A stretch of 64,000 nucleotides of DNA from positions 1 through 64,000 of the forward strand of contig JAVDPC010000004.1 of NCBI GenBank assembly GCA_031296915.1, given 5' to 3'. The notes beneath the pieces are model-generated. The model had not been told where the DNA came from, ran no database searches, and saw nothing but the letters and a program-made list of their open reading frames with translations. This DNA comes from Cerasicoccus frondis (GTDB lineage Bacteria; Verrucomicrobiota; Verrucomicrobiia; Opitutales; Cerasicoccaceae). Shown piece by piece: positions 34,609-43,663 of this stretch; position 1 is the first letter of the stretch; each line of letters starts with the position of its first letter. The position numbers and the translations under genes were made by a program.

Positions 34609-36843
34609 TTACCAGGGTGTAAAGGTAGAGCCAGTAAGTCCGAACTCTCCATCATTGCTGGCGCCATTCCACCAGTCAGCGATGTAGGCCAAGTCGCCAC
34701 TCGCATAGCCTTTGCTGATTCCATTCTCCGTGCTATTAACGCCTTCCAACGAGCTAACCGTGTCGTTGGTAAAGTCCACGTCCGCCAATAATACATCCGA
34801 GGCAACCGGCGTAAACGAGACCTGCCCAAAGTTCGTATCGGCATACCACGCGCCTGAACTGTAGAAAACCGCAATCACATGCGCTGCATTTCCAGTATAA
34901 GCGCCAAAGCGCGTGTCCACGTCGGCTTCACTATACATCAGGTACCCTGCGCCGGATCGCTGATCATGCGCAGCCACACCATTGTTTAGCGGTGTGATGT
35001 CAATGCCAGTCATCGGCTCGCCTTCCGTAATTTTCACGTCGCGAAACTGCGCATAAACACCATCGCCTGCATCATCATCTGACACAATGACCAGGTAATT
35101 CATATTGCCAGTGTAGACGTTGCCAATGTTAACGACATAGGTGGAAGGTCCGCCATTGAGCACGTAGTCATTCGTATCTTGATAAGCGTTCGCCCATGTC
35201 TGTGTACCGGCAACCTGGAAGACACGCATTGTGTCGTTATTGTTGTCATTTTCATCCAAACCAATACCCAAGATTTCGCCGCCTTCAACTGCCTCAACAG
35301 TAAACTGCAACCAAGTGTCTGATGTTACGGTATAGCTAAGCGGGAACTTGATCCACCCGTTTTTACAAACCGACATATCGCCGCCATCATCGGCAATCGC
35401 CACGTTGGGAATTACATTGCCACTGTAGGAAGTGTAGTCATCGCCAAAGGCAACATTACCACTACCGTCGATGGAGGTAGACGATGCAGGCGCGCTCGAC
35501 TTTGTGCCCGACCAAACCTTGACGTAATCGAAGTCAACCGCCTGGTTATTCATCTCGGGTATTGGCGTATTGCCCGCGTAAGAGCCACCGACCTGCATCG
35601 ATAGCAAGATGTAGGCAGGCACGTCCATGACTCGGTCATCTTCACGCACGCCGGTCTTCACGCCGTCCACGTAGAACTCCAGCAGACCTTCTTCCCAGTA
35701 TACGCCATAGGTGTGGTATTCGCTGCTGTCATCAACAGGCACTGGCCCCCACCCCAGCAGCTTATGTGAACCACCATAACCATCCCAATGTGTTGCGTGC
35801 GACAGTTGATATGAACCCTGCACACCATAGCCTTCAAAGATGTCAATTTCCATTCCCTGCCCATAGTCCTCGATGACCACACCGTTATCTTCCAAAGTCT
35901 CGTGATAAGTGCTGTCAGTCCGGTCGCTGTACATCGAACGCGCACTGAGTTCATCGACACTGCCGTAATTAGTGTCAGCGGATGTGCCCCACTTCGTATA
36001 GGAGTCATCGCTTGGATAGTACGCTACGCCGTTGATGATCAATTGCGGGCGATAAGCGACCGTCGTTGCCTCCTTACTGTAGAACCATTGTCCGCGTCCT
36101 TTGCGAAATTCATCAGCGAGCGCGAAGGAAACAATGTCATCACCGCTGACTTCTGCGGTGACGAATTCGGTGACATCGAAATCCACATACGTGCCCGTAG
36201 GCGCATCGTAACCGAACTTCTGCTCAATGTAGAGCGGGTCCCAGGCAGGCTGATTATTCCAGGTAATGGAGCCCTCGGTCCATGAGTCGTCATGCACCCG
36301 GAACAGCTGTAAATTGTTGGGCTGACTCGAGCTATTGCCAACTAGCTTCGCGCATAGTCGCAGCGTTGCCGTGCTCACCGATCCGATGCCGCTCGAGCTT
36401 AAGTCGAATTTAATGAACACGTTGTTCTTCCATTCCTTCGTGCCATATTCATCGCGCTCCGGCATCAGCCAAAACGCCGGCCAAACCCCTGATACGCTTG
36501 ACCACTTGGCGCGCGTTTCAAAGTAACCATACTTTTGTTTAAAACGCAGAAACGTCGTCAACTCAGCGCCCGAATACGCATAGGTTGCATAACTGAAGTC
36601 AACCGGATCAGTGGTCGCCTTGAGTGATAGCGCGCCGCTGGCGACTTCATAATTTTCAACATTGTTGCCGCCAAGTCCTTCGATAAAGGCGTCGGCCGGG
36701 CCGACCTTCCAGGTATCGCCATCGATGACCGATGTGTTAAATTGCTCTTCAAACGTCAGCGTAAAGCTGCCGGGGGGTGGGTCGGCAAACAACAGTGGGG
36801 CAGCCGCAAACACGCAGAACAGTGAGATCTGATATCTTTTCAT
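34609..36843 (-). CDS. Secreted GH16 glycoside hydrolase with an inserted, apparently permuted DNRLRE/CBM96-like module
   Basis: A 744-residue exported enzyme. The signal is residues 1-20. GH16 sequence runs from FEEQF through GYFETRAKW and GVWPAFWLMPER at residue 130, then resumes at GQGMEIDIFEGYG. The catalytic triad is complete (Glu332, Asp334, Glu337), and it ends at VDFDYVKVWSG near 445. Between them, residues about 138-313 read like a DNRLRE/CBM96 body (VFIKFDLSS, DDSWTEGSITWNN, VDFDVTEFV, RPQLIING) followed by the segment that normally comes first (PSDDSYTKWGTSADTNYGS). This implies a circularly permuted module nested in the enzyme. A second binding-type domain (about 465-605) and a tail without a sorting signal follow. 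Confidence 0.85.
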   Translation of the reverse strand: MKRYQISLFCVFAAAPLLFADPPPGSFTLTFEEQFNTSVIDGDTWKVGPADAFIEGLGGNNVENYEVASGALSLKATTDPVDFSYATYAYSGAELTTFLRFKQKYGYFETRAKWSSVSGVWPAFWLMPERDEYGTKEWKNNVFIKFDLSSSGIGSVSTATLRLCAKLVGNSSSQPNNLQLFRVHDDSWTEGSITWNNQPAWDPLYIEQKFGYDAPTGTYVDFDVTEFVTAEVSGDDIVSFALADEFRKGRGQWFYSKEATTVAYRPQLIINGVAYYPSDDSYTKWGTSADTNYGSVDELSARSMYSDRTDSTYHETLEDNGVVIEDYGQGMEIDIFEGYGVQGSYQLSHATHWDGYGGSHKLLGWGPVPVDDSSEYHTYGVYWEEGLLEFYVDGVKTGVREDDRVMDVPAYILLSMQVGGSYAGNTPIPEMNNQAVDFDYVKVWSGTKSSAPASSTSIDGSGNVAFGDDYTSYSGNVIPNVAIADDGGDMSVCKNGWIKFPLSYTVTSDTWLQFTVEAVEGGEILGIGLDENDNNNDTMRVFQVAGTQTWANAYQDTNDYVLNGGPSTYVVNIGNVYTGNMNYLVIVSDDDAGDGVYAQFRDVKITEGEPMTGIDITPLNNGVAAHDQRSGAGYLMYSEADVDTRFGAYTGNAAHVIAVFYSSGAWYADTNFGQVSFTPVASDVLLADVDFTNDTVSSLEGVNSTENGISKGYASGDLAYIADWWNGASNDGEFGLTGSTFTPW

Positions 36844-37219
36844 ACTTAGGATAACGGGTTAAGAGATAAACGCCGTAAGGCGTTTGAGGGTATGTTCCGG
36901 CAAACTCCGGAACGCAGTCATCCTAGCAAATTTTTACCACAAACGGTGAATGGATTGCCGATGCACTCTTTGCGATCTGCCGACTGTAAGCCATCAATTT
37001 GAAAGCGGACGAACGTCCATCCCCGGCCAAAGTCGCCGGGTCCCCACCCTATCCTGAAGCCAGCGCCTCAACGATGTCAATCTGTGGGCCCCTAGAACTG
37101 TCGATAAATAACACACAAGGTGTCAGTAAAAGGCTAACGGTGTGATGAAAGTCTATGCTATGCTTGGAAACTTAAACAAACCTCTGAATCTTTCTATAAC
37201 CCTCACCCCATACCTTAAA
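36844..37219. promoter_or_regulatory. Divergent promoter region of the large GH16 gene and a PEP-CTERM gene
   Basis: These 376 bases between divergent genes hold no ORF I support. TGCCGA occurs at 36956-36961 and again as TGCCGACTG at 36978-36986, 22 bases apart, on the same face of the DNA. They lie about 110-140 bases upstream of the GH16 start. A candidate site for an AraC- or LacI-type regulator of the locus. Confidence 0.45.
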
Positions 37220-38014
37220 ATGAAGCATAAGTTCATCACCGCACCCTTAACCCTGGCTCTTTGCGCAACGTCGCTTACCGCGCAAGTGCTGATGTTCAAC
37301 TTTGGCAGCACTGCCGTCCCCGGCGGCGAAGCGGGCGACAGCCCCTACCACACCGAAAACCCGACTTTCAGCGGAACCAGCTGGAATGAACTCGGCAACT
37401 CCGACAGCTCCTCCCTGATCTATGCCGACGGCACAAGCGCAACCGGCATTGCACTCGACCTCGGTCGTTCCAACCCACTGAACTCAGGTTCCACGGTCGA
37501 CTTCACCACCAACCCATCTTCCACCAACACCCTCAGTGATGACGGCGGCGTTTATTCTCTCACAACGATGCGTAGCACGATTTGGACGGGCAACAATAAC
37601 GTCGATGACAACTGGGTTGCTGGCCAGATAACCGGCCTCGCAGCTGGCCAATACGAAATCCTCATCTGGGGCAACAACGGCAACGTCAACCTCGGCGACA
37701 CTGAAATGGCCGTGTATGTCACCTCCGGCTCCGCCGCCTCGACTTTCGATTTCGACGGACTCGGCAGCTCTGCCCTGTCAAACAGCAACAACTCCAGTTG
37801 GACCGACGGCGTTTCCTATTCCAAGGCAACGATCACCATCGCGAGCGGCGAGTCGATTTACTTCGCTGTCGATGGCACGAAAACGCCTTCCTTCAATCGC
37901 GGCTTCCTCAGCGGTGTGCAAGTTGCCTCCATCCCGGAACCCGGCGCCTACGCGCTGATCCTCGGCGCCTGCGTTCTTGGCCTGCTGGCTCTGCGTAGAC
38001 GCGGCAACAAGTAA
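37220..38014 (+). CDS. PEP-CTERM surface protein
   Basis: About 264 residues from the ATG at 37220 (signal MKHKFITAPLTLALCATSLTAQ); an upstream ATG at 37142 adds 26 residues that do not look like a signal. The middle is rich in Ser, Asn and Gly with no recognised family. The C-terminus is a PEP-CTERM signal (SIPEPGAYALILGACVLGLLALRRRGNK, with PEP at PEPGAY). It is divergent from the GH16 gene at 34609. A terminator follows at 38042. Confidence 0.86.
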   Translation: MKHKFITAPLTLALCATSLTAQVLMFNFGSTAVPGGEAGDSPYHTENPTFSGTSWNELGNSDSSSLIYADGTSATGIALDLGRSNPLNSGSTVDFTTNPSSTNTLSDDGGVYSLTTMRSTIWTGNNNVDDNWVAGQITGLAAGQYEILIWGNNGNVNLGDTEMAVYVTSGSAASTFDFDGLGSSALSNSNNSSWTDGVSYSKATITIASGESIYFAVDGTKTPSFNRGFLSGVQVASIPEPGAYALILGACVLGLLALRRRGNK

Positions 38015-38041
38015 AAGCCTCCGCCCGAGGTTATGACTTTC

Positions 38042-38074
38042 AAGAACCGCTGTCTTTTGGCAGCGGTTCTTTTT
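38042..38074 (+). terminator. Terminator after the PEP-CTERM gene at 37220
   Basis: AAGAACCGCTG pairs with CAGCGGTTCTT over an eight-base loop and runs into TTTTT. Confidence 0.93.
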
Positions 38075-38108
38075 GGCAATATAACCTGCCATTTTTCGCC
38101 CCATACAG

Positions 38109-38177
38109 TTGTCGGCAATTCACACGCAAGTCAGGTCAGCAATTGACACAGCAACCATCGGCTGCCGATAGCCGACA
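38109..38177. promoter_or_regulatory. Cluster of GCCGAC/GTCGGC motifs upstream of the GH16-like gene
   Basis: GTCGGCAATT at 38111 and GTCAGCAATT at 38135 are direct repeats 24 bases apart. TGCCGA follows at 38163 and GCCGACAC at 38171. All lie within 100 bases of the start of the GH16-like gene at 38211. They match the TGCYGACA pattern found upstream of other genes of the locus. Function is inferred. Confidence 0.4.
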
Positions 38178-38210
38178 CAATCCTATCCCGAGCGAATCAC
38201 TCCCCAAACG

Positions 38211-39632
38211 ATGTCTTCCCAACCAAGCTTACGCCACTTCGGCGCTTCCTGTTTTTCTCTCTTTCTATTCTCGCTGAACGCCATTGCCGCCAGCGACGCA
38301 ACGCAACGGCTCAGCAACTACAGCAAGGCAGACGCCCTCAGCCAACTAAAGCCGCACCGAGCCATCATAACAGACGACGGCAGCGACCACACCCTGACCA
38401 TCAACTTCGAACCAGACGGCTACCCCAAGCTTGCATTCCCCTGCCCAATTGGCGGTTGGGACCTGTCTCCATACCAAGGCATAGAATTACAAGCGACTAA
38501 CCTCAGCGAGCATCCCGTGCGCGGCGCCTTGCGCATCGACAATCCAGGCGAAGACAAGGAGCAATTTTGGAACACCGAGTCTCAGCTCATTCAGCCCGGC
38601 GAAACCGTAACGCTGCGCTCCGTTTTCGGGCAAAACAACGGGCGTCCCGGCTTCCCATTGGACGCCTCTGAAATCACCGCCTATCAATTTTTCCTCGTCA
38701 ACCCAAGCGCGCCTACCGTCATGAAGCTCGGTGAACCCGCAGCCTACGGCGCCGCCAGCGAAGAACAGCGGCGCGAACGCTTTAGCAAACCTGCCGACCG
38801 ACAAACCTCGGTCACTCAGCCAGACTGGCTGGGAGCACAGCCACCGATTTCTGGCGATTGGGTAATCGCGCTCAATGAAGAGTTCGACCAAGACCAACTC
38901 AACGCAGGGATCTGGTCCACCCGCCTTGCTTTTGGCGGTCCAGCGAAGATCGAAACCCAGCGCTATCGCGACGAAAATGTCCGCTTGGAAAACAACGCCG
39001 CCGTTCTGACCGTAGCAGTCAATCCAGGCCATCAATACGACGACCCAACCCTGCCGCAACGCAACTACGCCGCCGGGATGCTGTCCAGCTACGACCGCTG
39101 GACACAACGTTATGGCTACTTTGAAATGCGCGCTAAAATGCCAACCGCGAGAGGGCTCGCGCCGACGCTCACACTGATTCCCGATCGCGGCGCCGATGGC
39201 GGACTCAACCTCCACGAACGCCGCACTTCCCACGACTTCAATGGCAAAGGCATGGAGATGGACATCGTGCGTCACCTCACCGAATGGGGCCCGGGCCGCG
39301 TGGGCATTGGCGTGCGCTGGGGCGGCCCGGCCGGCACGCACATTCAGCGCAATTGGGGCGACAGTTACATCTACCACGGTCCGACCGAAGACGGCTGGCA
39401 CACCTATGGTTTACTCTGGGAACCAGACCGCCTGGTTTGGCACATTGATGGACAGAAAAAGGGCGAGTGGCAGAGCGACGCCATCGCCGACGTCCCCTGC
39501 TACCTGGCAGTCACGCTGCCCATGGGCAAGCACGCCACGAAAAACGTCGACCAAGCTAGACTCCCCGATGATTGGCGGATCGATTACCTGCGCGTCTGGC
39601 AACTGCAAACGCGCCTTACGGCAGTCGACTGA
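38211..39632 (+). CDS. Secreted GH16-like protein with a degenerate catalytic site
   Basis: A 473-residue exported protein. A signal (about 1-27) is followed by a CBM-like sandwich module (about 28-185) and a linker, then a GH16 domain from ALNEEFDQDQL (about 220) to YLRVWQLQ. The GH16 motif is GMEMDIVRHLTEWG: Glu349 and Asp351 are present but the acid/base Glu is Arg354. The conserved WPAFWLMPDR is reduced to APTLTLIPDR and the FHYDGYG strand is VRWGGPA. The neighbour at 39796 keeps all of these. It is probably a glycan-binding pseudoenzyme, or an enzyme with a different mechanism. Confidence 0.85.
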   Translation: MSSQPSLRHFGASCFSLFLFSLNAIAASDATQRLSNYSKADALSQLKPHRAIITDDGSDHTLTINFEPDGYPKLAFPCPIGGWDLSPYQGIELQATNLSEHPVRGALRIDNPGEDKEQFWNTESQLIQPGETVTLRSVFGQNNGRPGFPLDASEITAYQFFLVNPSAPTVMKLGEPAAYGAASEEQRRERFSKPADRQTSVTQPDWLGAQPPISGDWVIALNEEFDQDQLNAGIWSTRLAFGGPAKIETQRYRDENVRLENNAAVLTVAVNPGHQYDDPTLPQRNYAAGMLSSYDRWTQRYGYFEMRAKMPTARGLAPTLTLIPDRGADGGLNLHERRTSHDFNGKGMEMDIVRHLTEWGPGRVGIGVRWGGPAGTHIQRNWGDSYIYHGPTEDGWHTYGLLWEPDRLVWHIDGQKKGEWQSDAIADVPCYLAVTLPMGKHATKNVDQARLPDDWRIDYLRVWQLQTRLTAVD

Positions 39633-39795
39633 CCGATACCAGACAGCAATTGCCCCCTACTGCATAAGCTGTCGACACACTTGCGTTTATGCATCATCAT
39701 TTGACCATTCAACCACCCCAAAACGGTCAGTGTTTACCACAGCCCAAGTCTGCCCATGACTTGTCCCCAACCTCAATATTCGCTATGATGTTCCC

Positions 39796-41703
39796 ATGTT
39801 AACCTTGACTCGTTATCCCCAAGCTACGCCCACCCGCGTCTCTCCTCACCGTCTCTTCAGACTCTTGTGCGTCGCGCTGCTTCTGGCTGCGCCAGCACTC
39901 CAGGCCCGCGACTGGGACACCAGCTTCGCCGACTACGACGTGACCGTGAAACCTACGGACGACACCGTGAAAATCGACTACGCCCAAGCTGGCGTTTTCG
40001 ATGGCATGACACTCACCTTCGACCAAGGCAAGTCGAGCTATCCCGGTGTTCGCTTCCTGCCGCCGGAAGGCCAAACCTGGAACTTTTCCGAATTCACCTG
40101 CATCGACATCACGTTGACCAACGAAGGCGAAAATGCGGTCTACGTAACGCTGCGCGTCGACAACAAAGGCGACTGGCGCCAAAAGCCGTGGAACAATGAA
40201 TCCGCCCGGCTCGCCAAGGGCGACACGAAAAACATTCGCGTGTTTTTTGGCTTCAGCGCGCGCAAGCCAGGCTACGAGCTCGATACATCGAACGTATCCG
40301 CCGTCCAGCTATTCACCGGCAAAGCCTCGGAGGGTCAAAAATTAAAAATTGATAAACTCAAACTCAGCAAGGCGCCCTCCCCTTACAAGCCCAACGTCGC
40401 TCCCGTAAACAGCTACGTGCTCGGCGAAGGCGCCGCCTCCATCAAGCGGACTTACACCGGTCGCGCTGACGCTTCTTATTCTGGCGGCGAAGGCGCAGAC
40501 CCGCTGACAGTGCATTTCCAGGAAGCCAATCAAGCAGTGGACATCGCCCCTGCTGACGGCGTAATGTGGGATTTTCGCCAGGGCTATCAACTCGAAGTCA
40601 GCGTAAAGAACATTGGCCGTTCAAGCATCAACCCAAGCGCGAAAGCCACCAGTGGACGCGGCGACACGGACCTTGCTACGCTTGCCGCCCCTCTCAAGCC
40701 CGGTGAAGAAGGCAAGCTCACCATTTCATTTATTCGCGCTAAATCCATGGACGCCGGCTTGGGCCGTAAGAATGAATTTTTCGAAAGCAATAAAGCCAAG
40801 ACCATCACCCTCTTGTCCAACAGCGACACGCCTCAGGAAATCGAAGTGACGTCCATTCGCTTGACGGCGCCGCCACTGAAGTTGCCCGACTGGGTCGGCA
40901 AGCGCCCGCCAGTGGAAGGTGATTGGAAAATGACCTTCCGCGAAGAGTTTGACGCCGATGAACTCAACAGCGATGCCTGGCGCGTTTACGCTTCGAACTT
41001 TTGGGACAAGGTCACCCGCTTCAGCAAGGACAACGTCCAAATGCACGATGGCAAAGCGGTGCTCATCTACGAGAAGAAGGCCGGACACCACAACGACGAC
41101 CCCACCCACAAACGCTACAACGAATACACCACCGGCTTCCTCGACAGCTACGGCAAATGGGTCCAGCGCTACGGCTATTTTGAAACGCGCATGAAGCTGC
41201 CGAAAGCGCCCGGCCTCTGGCCAGCATTCTGGCTCATGCCTGATCGCGGCGTCGAAGCCGGCCCCCAATGGAAGCGCCAAGACACCGGCAACGGCGGCAT
41301 GGAGTTCGACATTATGGAGTTCCTCTCCGGCTGGGGCCCCTACCGTTTCACCACTGCATTCCACTACGACGGCTATGGCAAGGATCACAAGGCCACGGGC
41401 TCCGGCGTCTACACCGGCCATGACGAAGAGGGCTACATCACCACCGGCCTGCTCTGGCTCCCCGGCCTGGCCGTCGTCTACAACAATGGCCGCGAAGTCG
41501 CCCGCTGGGAGACCGATCGCATTTCAGACGTCGAGTCCAACATCATCTACACCTTTGTCGCCGGTGGTTGGGACAACGAGCCAATGGACAACAAGCAATT
41601 GCCGGATGAATTCATCATTGATTACGTCCGCGTCTGGCAGCGCGCGGACCTCGCATCCGACGTTGATGGCTTTAAGAGCGAAAGCTCTGCATCAGAAAGT
41701 TAA
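39796..41703 (+). CDS. Secreted GH16 glycoside hydrolase with two N-terminal CBM-like modules
   Basis: A 635-residue exported enzyme. The signal reads RLLCVALLLAAPALQA. Two similar sandwich modules follow (about 38-195 and 200-355); the first resembles the single one of the 38211 protein. The GH16 domain starts near FREEFDADELNSDAW, with GYFETRMKL, LWPAFWLMPDRG, the intact catalytic motif MEFDIMEF (Glu503, Asp505, Glu508), FHYDGYG and ends YVRVWQR. Substrate class (laminarinase, agarase, porphyranase or other) cannot be assigned. It is 163 bases downstream of the pseudoenzyme gene, and a bidirectional terminator separates it from the GH1-AraC gene. Confidence 0.92.
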   Translation: MLTLTRYPQATPTRVSPHRLFRLLCVALLLAAPALQARDWDTSFADYDVTVKPTDDTVKIDYAQAGVFDGMTLTFDQGKSSYPGVRFLPPEGQTWNFSEFTCIDITLTNEGENAVYVTLRVDNKGDWRQKPWNNESARLAKGDTKNIRVFFGFSARKPGYELDTSNVSAVQLFTGKASEGQKLKIDKLKLSKAPSPYKPNVAPVNSYVLGEGAASIKRTYTGRADASYSGGEGADPLTVHFQEANQAVDIAPADGVMWDFRQGYQLEVSVKNIGRSSINPSAKATSGRGDTDLATLAAPLKPGEEGKLTISFIRAKSMDAGLGRKNEFFESNKAKTITLLSNSDTPQEIEVTSIRLTAPPLKLPDWVGKRPPVEGDWKMTFREEFDADELNSDAWRVYASNFWDKVTRFSKDNVQMHDGKAVLIYEKKAGHHNDDPTHKRYNEYTTGFLDSYGKWVQRYGYFETRMKLPKAPGLWPAFWLMPDRGVEAGPQWKRQDTGNGGMEFDIMEFLSGWGPYRFTTAFHYDGYGKDHKATGSGVYTGHDEEGYITTGLLWLPGLAVVYNNGREVARWETDRISDVESNIIYTFVAGGWDNEPMDNKQLPDEFIIDYVRVWQRADLASDVDGFKSESSASES

Positions 41704-41725
41704 TTTACTTTGCACTGCAAAGTAA
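41702..41725. repeat. Palindromic TTTACTTTGC-TGCAAAG motif, copy 2
   Basis: AATTTACTTTGC and TGCAAAGTAAC surround two bases, starting at the stop codon of the GH16 gene and preceding its terminator. Confidence 0.65.
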
Positions 41726-41742
41726 CTCGTATCCCTTCATGG

Positions 41743-41775
41743 AAAAAGCGCTTCGGTCTACCGGAGCGCTTTTTT
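41743..41775. terminator. Bidirectional terminator between GH16 and GH1-AraC genes
   Basis: AAAAAGCGCTTCGG pairs with CCGGAGCGCTTTTTT across TCTA. A runs on one side and T runs on the other let it serve both converging transcripts. Confidence 0.92.
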
Positions 41776-41793
41776 ATGGAGAAGCACACCGGC

Positions 41794-43569
41794 TTACGAA
41801 ACGCGCGGATTCTTCGAAACCTCGATGGCGGGTATTTCGTTGGCGCTTTCCTTGGTGCGGTATTGCCGCTGGTATTCACCCGGCGTCATGCCCATCTCTT
41901 TACGGAAAACTTTCGTGAAGTGAATGCGGTCCGAGAATCCGCAGCAATCCGACACCACGCTGATCAATATCTTCGGATCACGCAGCATATTCCGCGCGCA
42001 CTCCAGGCGTATCCGGCGGATGTGAGCGCTCAGGCTCACCCCGGTATACTGCTTGAAGCGACGGCTCAATGAATCCGGGTGGCAATTTAAATGCGCCGCA
42101 ATGGTCTTCACATTGAAGGCCTCGGAAATGTTATTCTCGATGTAGCGCTGCGCTTCCTTCACCACATAGGGCACGGGCTCCTCATGCTTGTGTGCAAATT
42201 GCCGGAGCGACTCACCATTGGTGCTGATGATTTCCTGGTAAGTAAACGCCGACTCCTTGAGCGTGCGCTCCTGCGTTTGGAAATCAACAAACACCAGGCC
42301 GAAGCGATGCTTGTACCCTTCCTGCCATTCAAAACTGTCGAGTAGCGACCAATGAAAATACCCCTGTACATCGATGCCGTCGCTGATCGCTCGATGCAGC
42401 GACAACAAACTGCCGACGATGAATTCCTTGCGATTCGTATCGTGCACCGCGCCATCATGGCCAATCTGATCCAGCAGCGAGCAACCATTTTCAGTAATGA
42501 TGAGCGGCGTCTGATAACGCTCGTGAAAGTAACGCAAGGCCCAGTAAATGCCATCGGTATTGAGTGACCATTCGTAGGTGGAAATCGGCTCGTTTGGCTC
42601 CAACTCCACGCCAACGGGCACGCCGGATTCGCTCATTTTAATCGGGCTAACCTGGAAGAGATTACAGCCGCAGAAATCAATCGGCTGGTAGATGAGCTTC
42701 ATCTCCGACTTACTGGCGGCAGGCGCATTCTTGCCATATATTTGCAGCCCCTCTTCCGGATAATGCCCCAGCAGCACCGGATCAGTCCACCAACATGTGT
42801 TCCACAGATTATTCGGATAAATCGCGTAAGTCGCCTCGCGCGCAGCGTTGATGTCGTTCAGCGATTCCGTCGCTGGGCGATAGGCGGATGCTGCCGGCGA
42901 CCAGCCAATGGTGGGCTTCAACTTCGCGTGATTTCGAATCGCCGCCACCGCACGTCCATGGGCGAGCAATACATTGTGACCGGCCAGCAAACACTCGCGC
43001 AGGCAGAGTTTCAAGCCCGGAGCCTGGTAGCCATCGTAGTAACCCAGACCGAGAAAACATTGCGGCTCATTGATCGTCATCCAGTGGCTAACGCGATCCG
43101 AAAACTGGCTGATGACAACGCGAGTGTATTCCTCGAACCACTTCGAGCTGTCGGGGTTGAGCCAGCCACCGCGCAAATAAAGCGCATAGGGATAGTCCCA
43201 GTGAAACAGCGTCACCCACGGCTCGATATCGTGCGCCAACAACTCATCAATGAGCATATTATAAAAGCGCACGCCTTTCTTATTCACCTTGCCCGTGCCG
43301 TTGGGCAACAGACGCGGCCAGGACAACGAAAAGCGATACGACTTCACGCCAATGCGCGCCATCAGCGCCACATCTTCCTTAAAGCGATGATAGTGATCAC
43401 AGGCGACTTTGCCCGTTTGGTTACGCCACATGCGCCCCTCTTCCTGGACAAAATAATCCCAGACCGAAAGCCCTTTGCCATCCTCGTCCCAGGCGCCCTC
43501 CACCTGATAGGCGGATGACGAAACGCCCCAGTTAAACTGGTCGGGAAATTTCATGCTCGGGGTGCTCAT
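41794..43569 (-). CDS. Fusion of a GH1 beta-glycosidase and an AraC-family DNA-binding domain
   Basis: A 591-residue cytoplasmic protein (no signal peptide). Residues 7-446 are a complete GH1 barrel: FNWGVSSSAYQVEG, TLFHWDYP, acid/base Glu168 in MTINEPQC, nucleophile Glu360 in LIITENGC, and the aglycone/glycone residues Trp407, Glu414 and Trp415 in HWSLLDSFEW. Residues about 465-572 are an AraC/XylS domain with both helix-turn-helix units: FNVKTIAAHLNCHPDSLSR and ISVVSDCCGFSDRIHFTKVF, ending EMGMTPGEYQRQYR. The frame is continuous. This couples a glycosidase to a regulator; the enzyme domain may act as sensor, or hydrolysis may reset the signal. No partner gene is required. Confidence 0.95.
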   Translation of the reverse strand: MSTPSMKFPDQFNWGVSSSAYQVEGAWDEDGKGLSVWDYFVQEEGRMWRNQTGKVACDHYHRFKEDVALMARIGVKSYRFSLSWPRLLPNGTGKVNKKGVRFYNMLIDELLAHDIEPWVTLFHWDYPYALYLRGGWLNPDSSKWFEEYTRVVISQFSDRVSHWMTINEPQCFLGLGYYDGYQAPGLKLCLRECLLAGHNVLLAHGRAVAAIRNHAKLKPTIGWSPAASAYRPATESLNDINAAREATYAIYPNNLWNTCWWTDPVLLGHYPEEGLQIYGKNAPAASKSEMKLIYQPIDFCGCNLFQVSPIKMSESGVPVGVELEPNEPISTYEWSLNTDGIYWALRYFHERYQTPLIITENGCSLLDQIGHDGAVHDTNRKEFIVGSLLSLHRAISDGIDVQGYFHWSLLDSFEWQEGYKHRFGLVFVDFQTQERTLKESAFTYQEIISTNGESLRQFAHKHEEPVPYVVKEAQRYIENNISEAFNVKTIAAHLNCHPDSLSRRFKQYTGVSLSAHIRRIRLECARNMLRDPKILISVVSDCCGFSDRIHFTKVFRKEMGMTPGEYQRQYRTKESANEIPAIEVSKNPRVS

Positions 43570-43663
43570 GCCTTAACTCAGTATAACATGAAATCAGCCA
43601 AGCAGTCGCAACAAGGAAATGTCAGAAAATGACCTCCACTTGCCTTTTTTATCCATGGACTAA

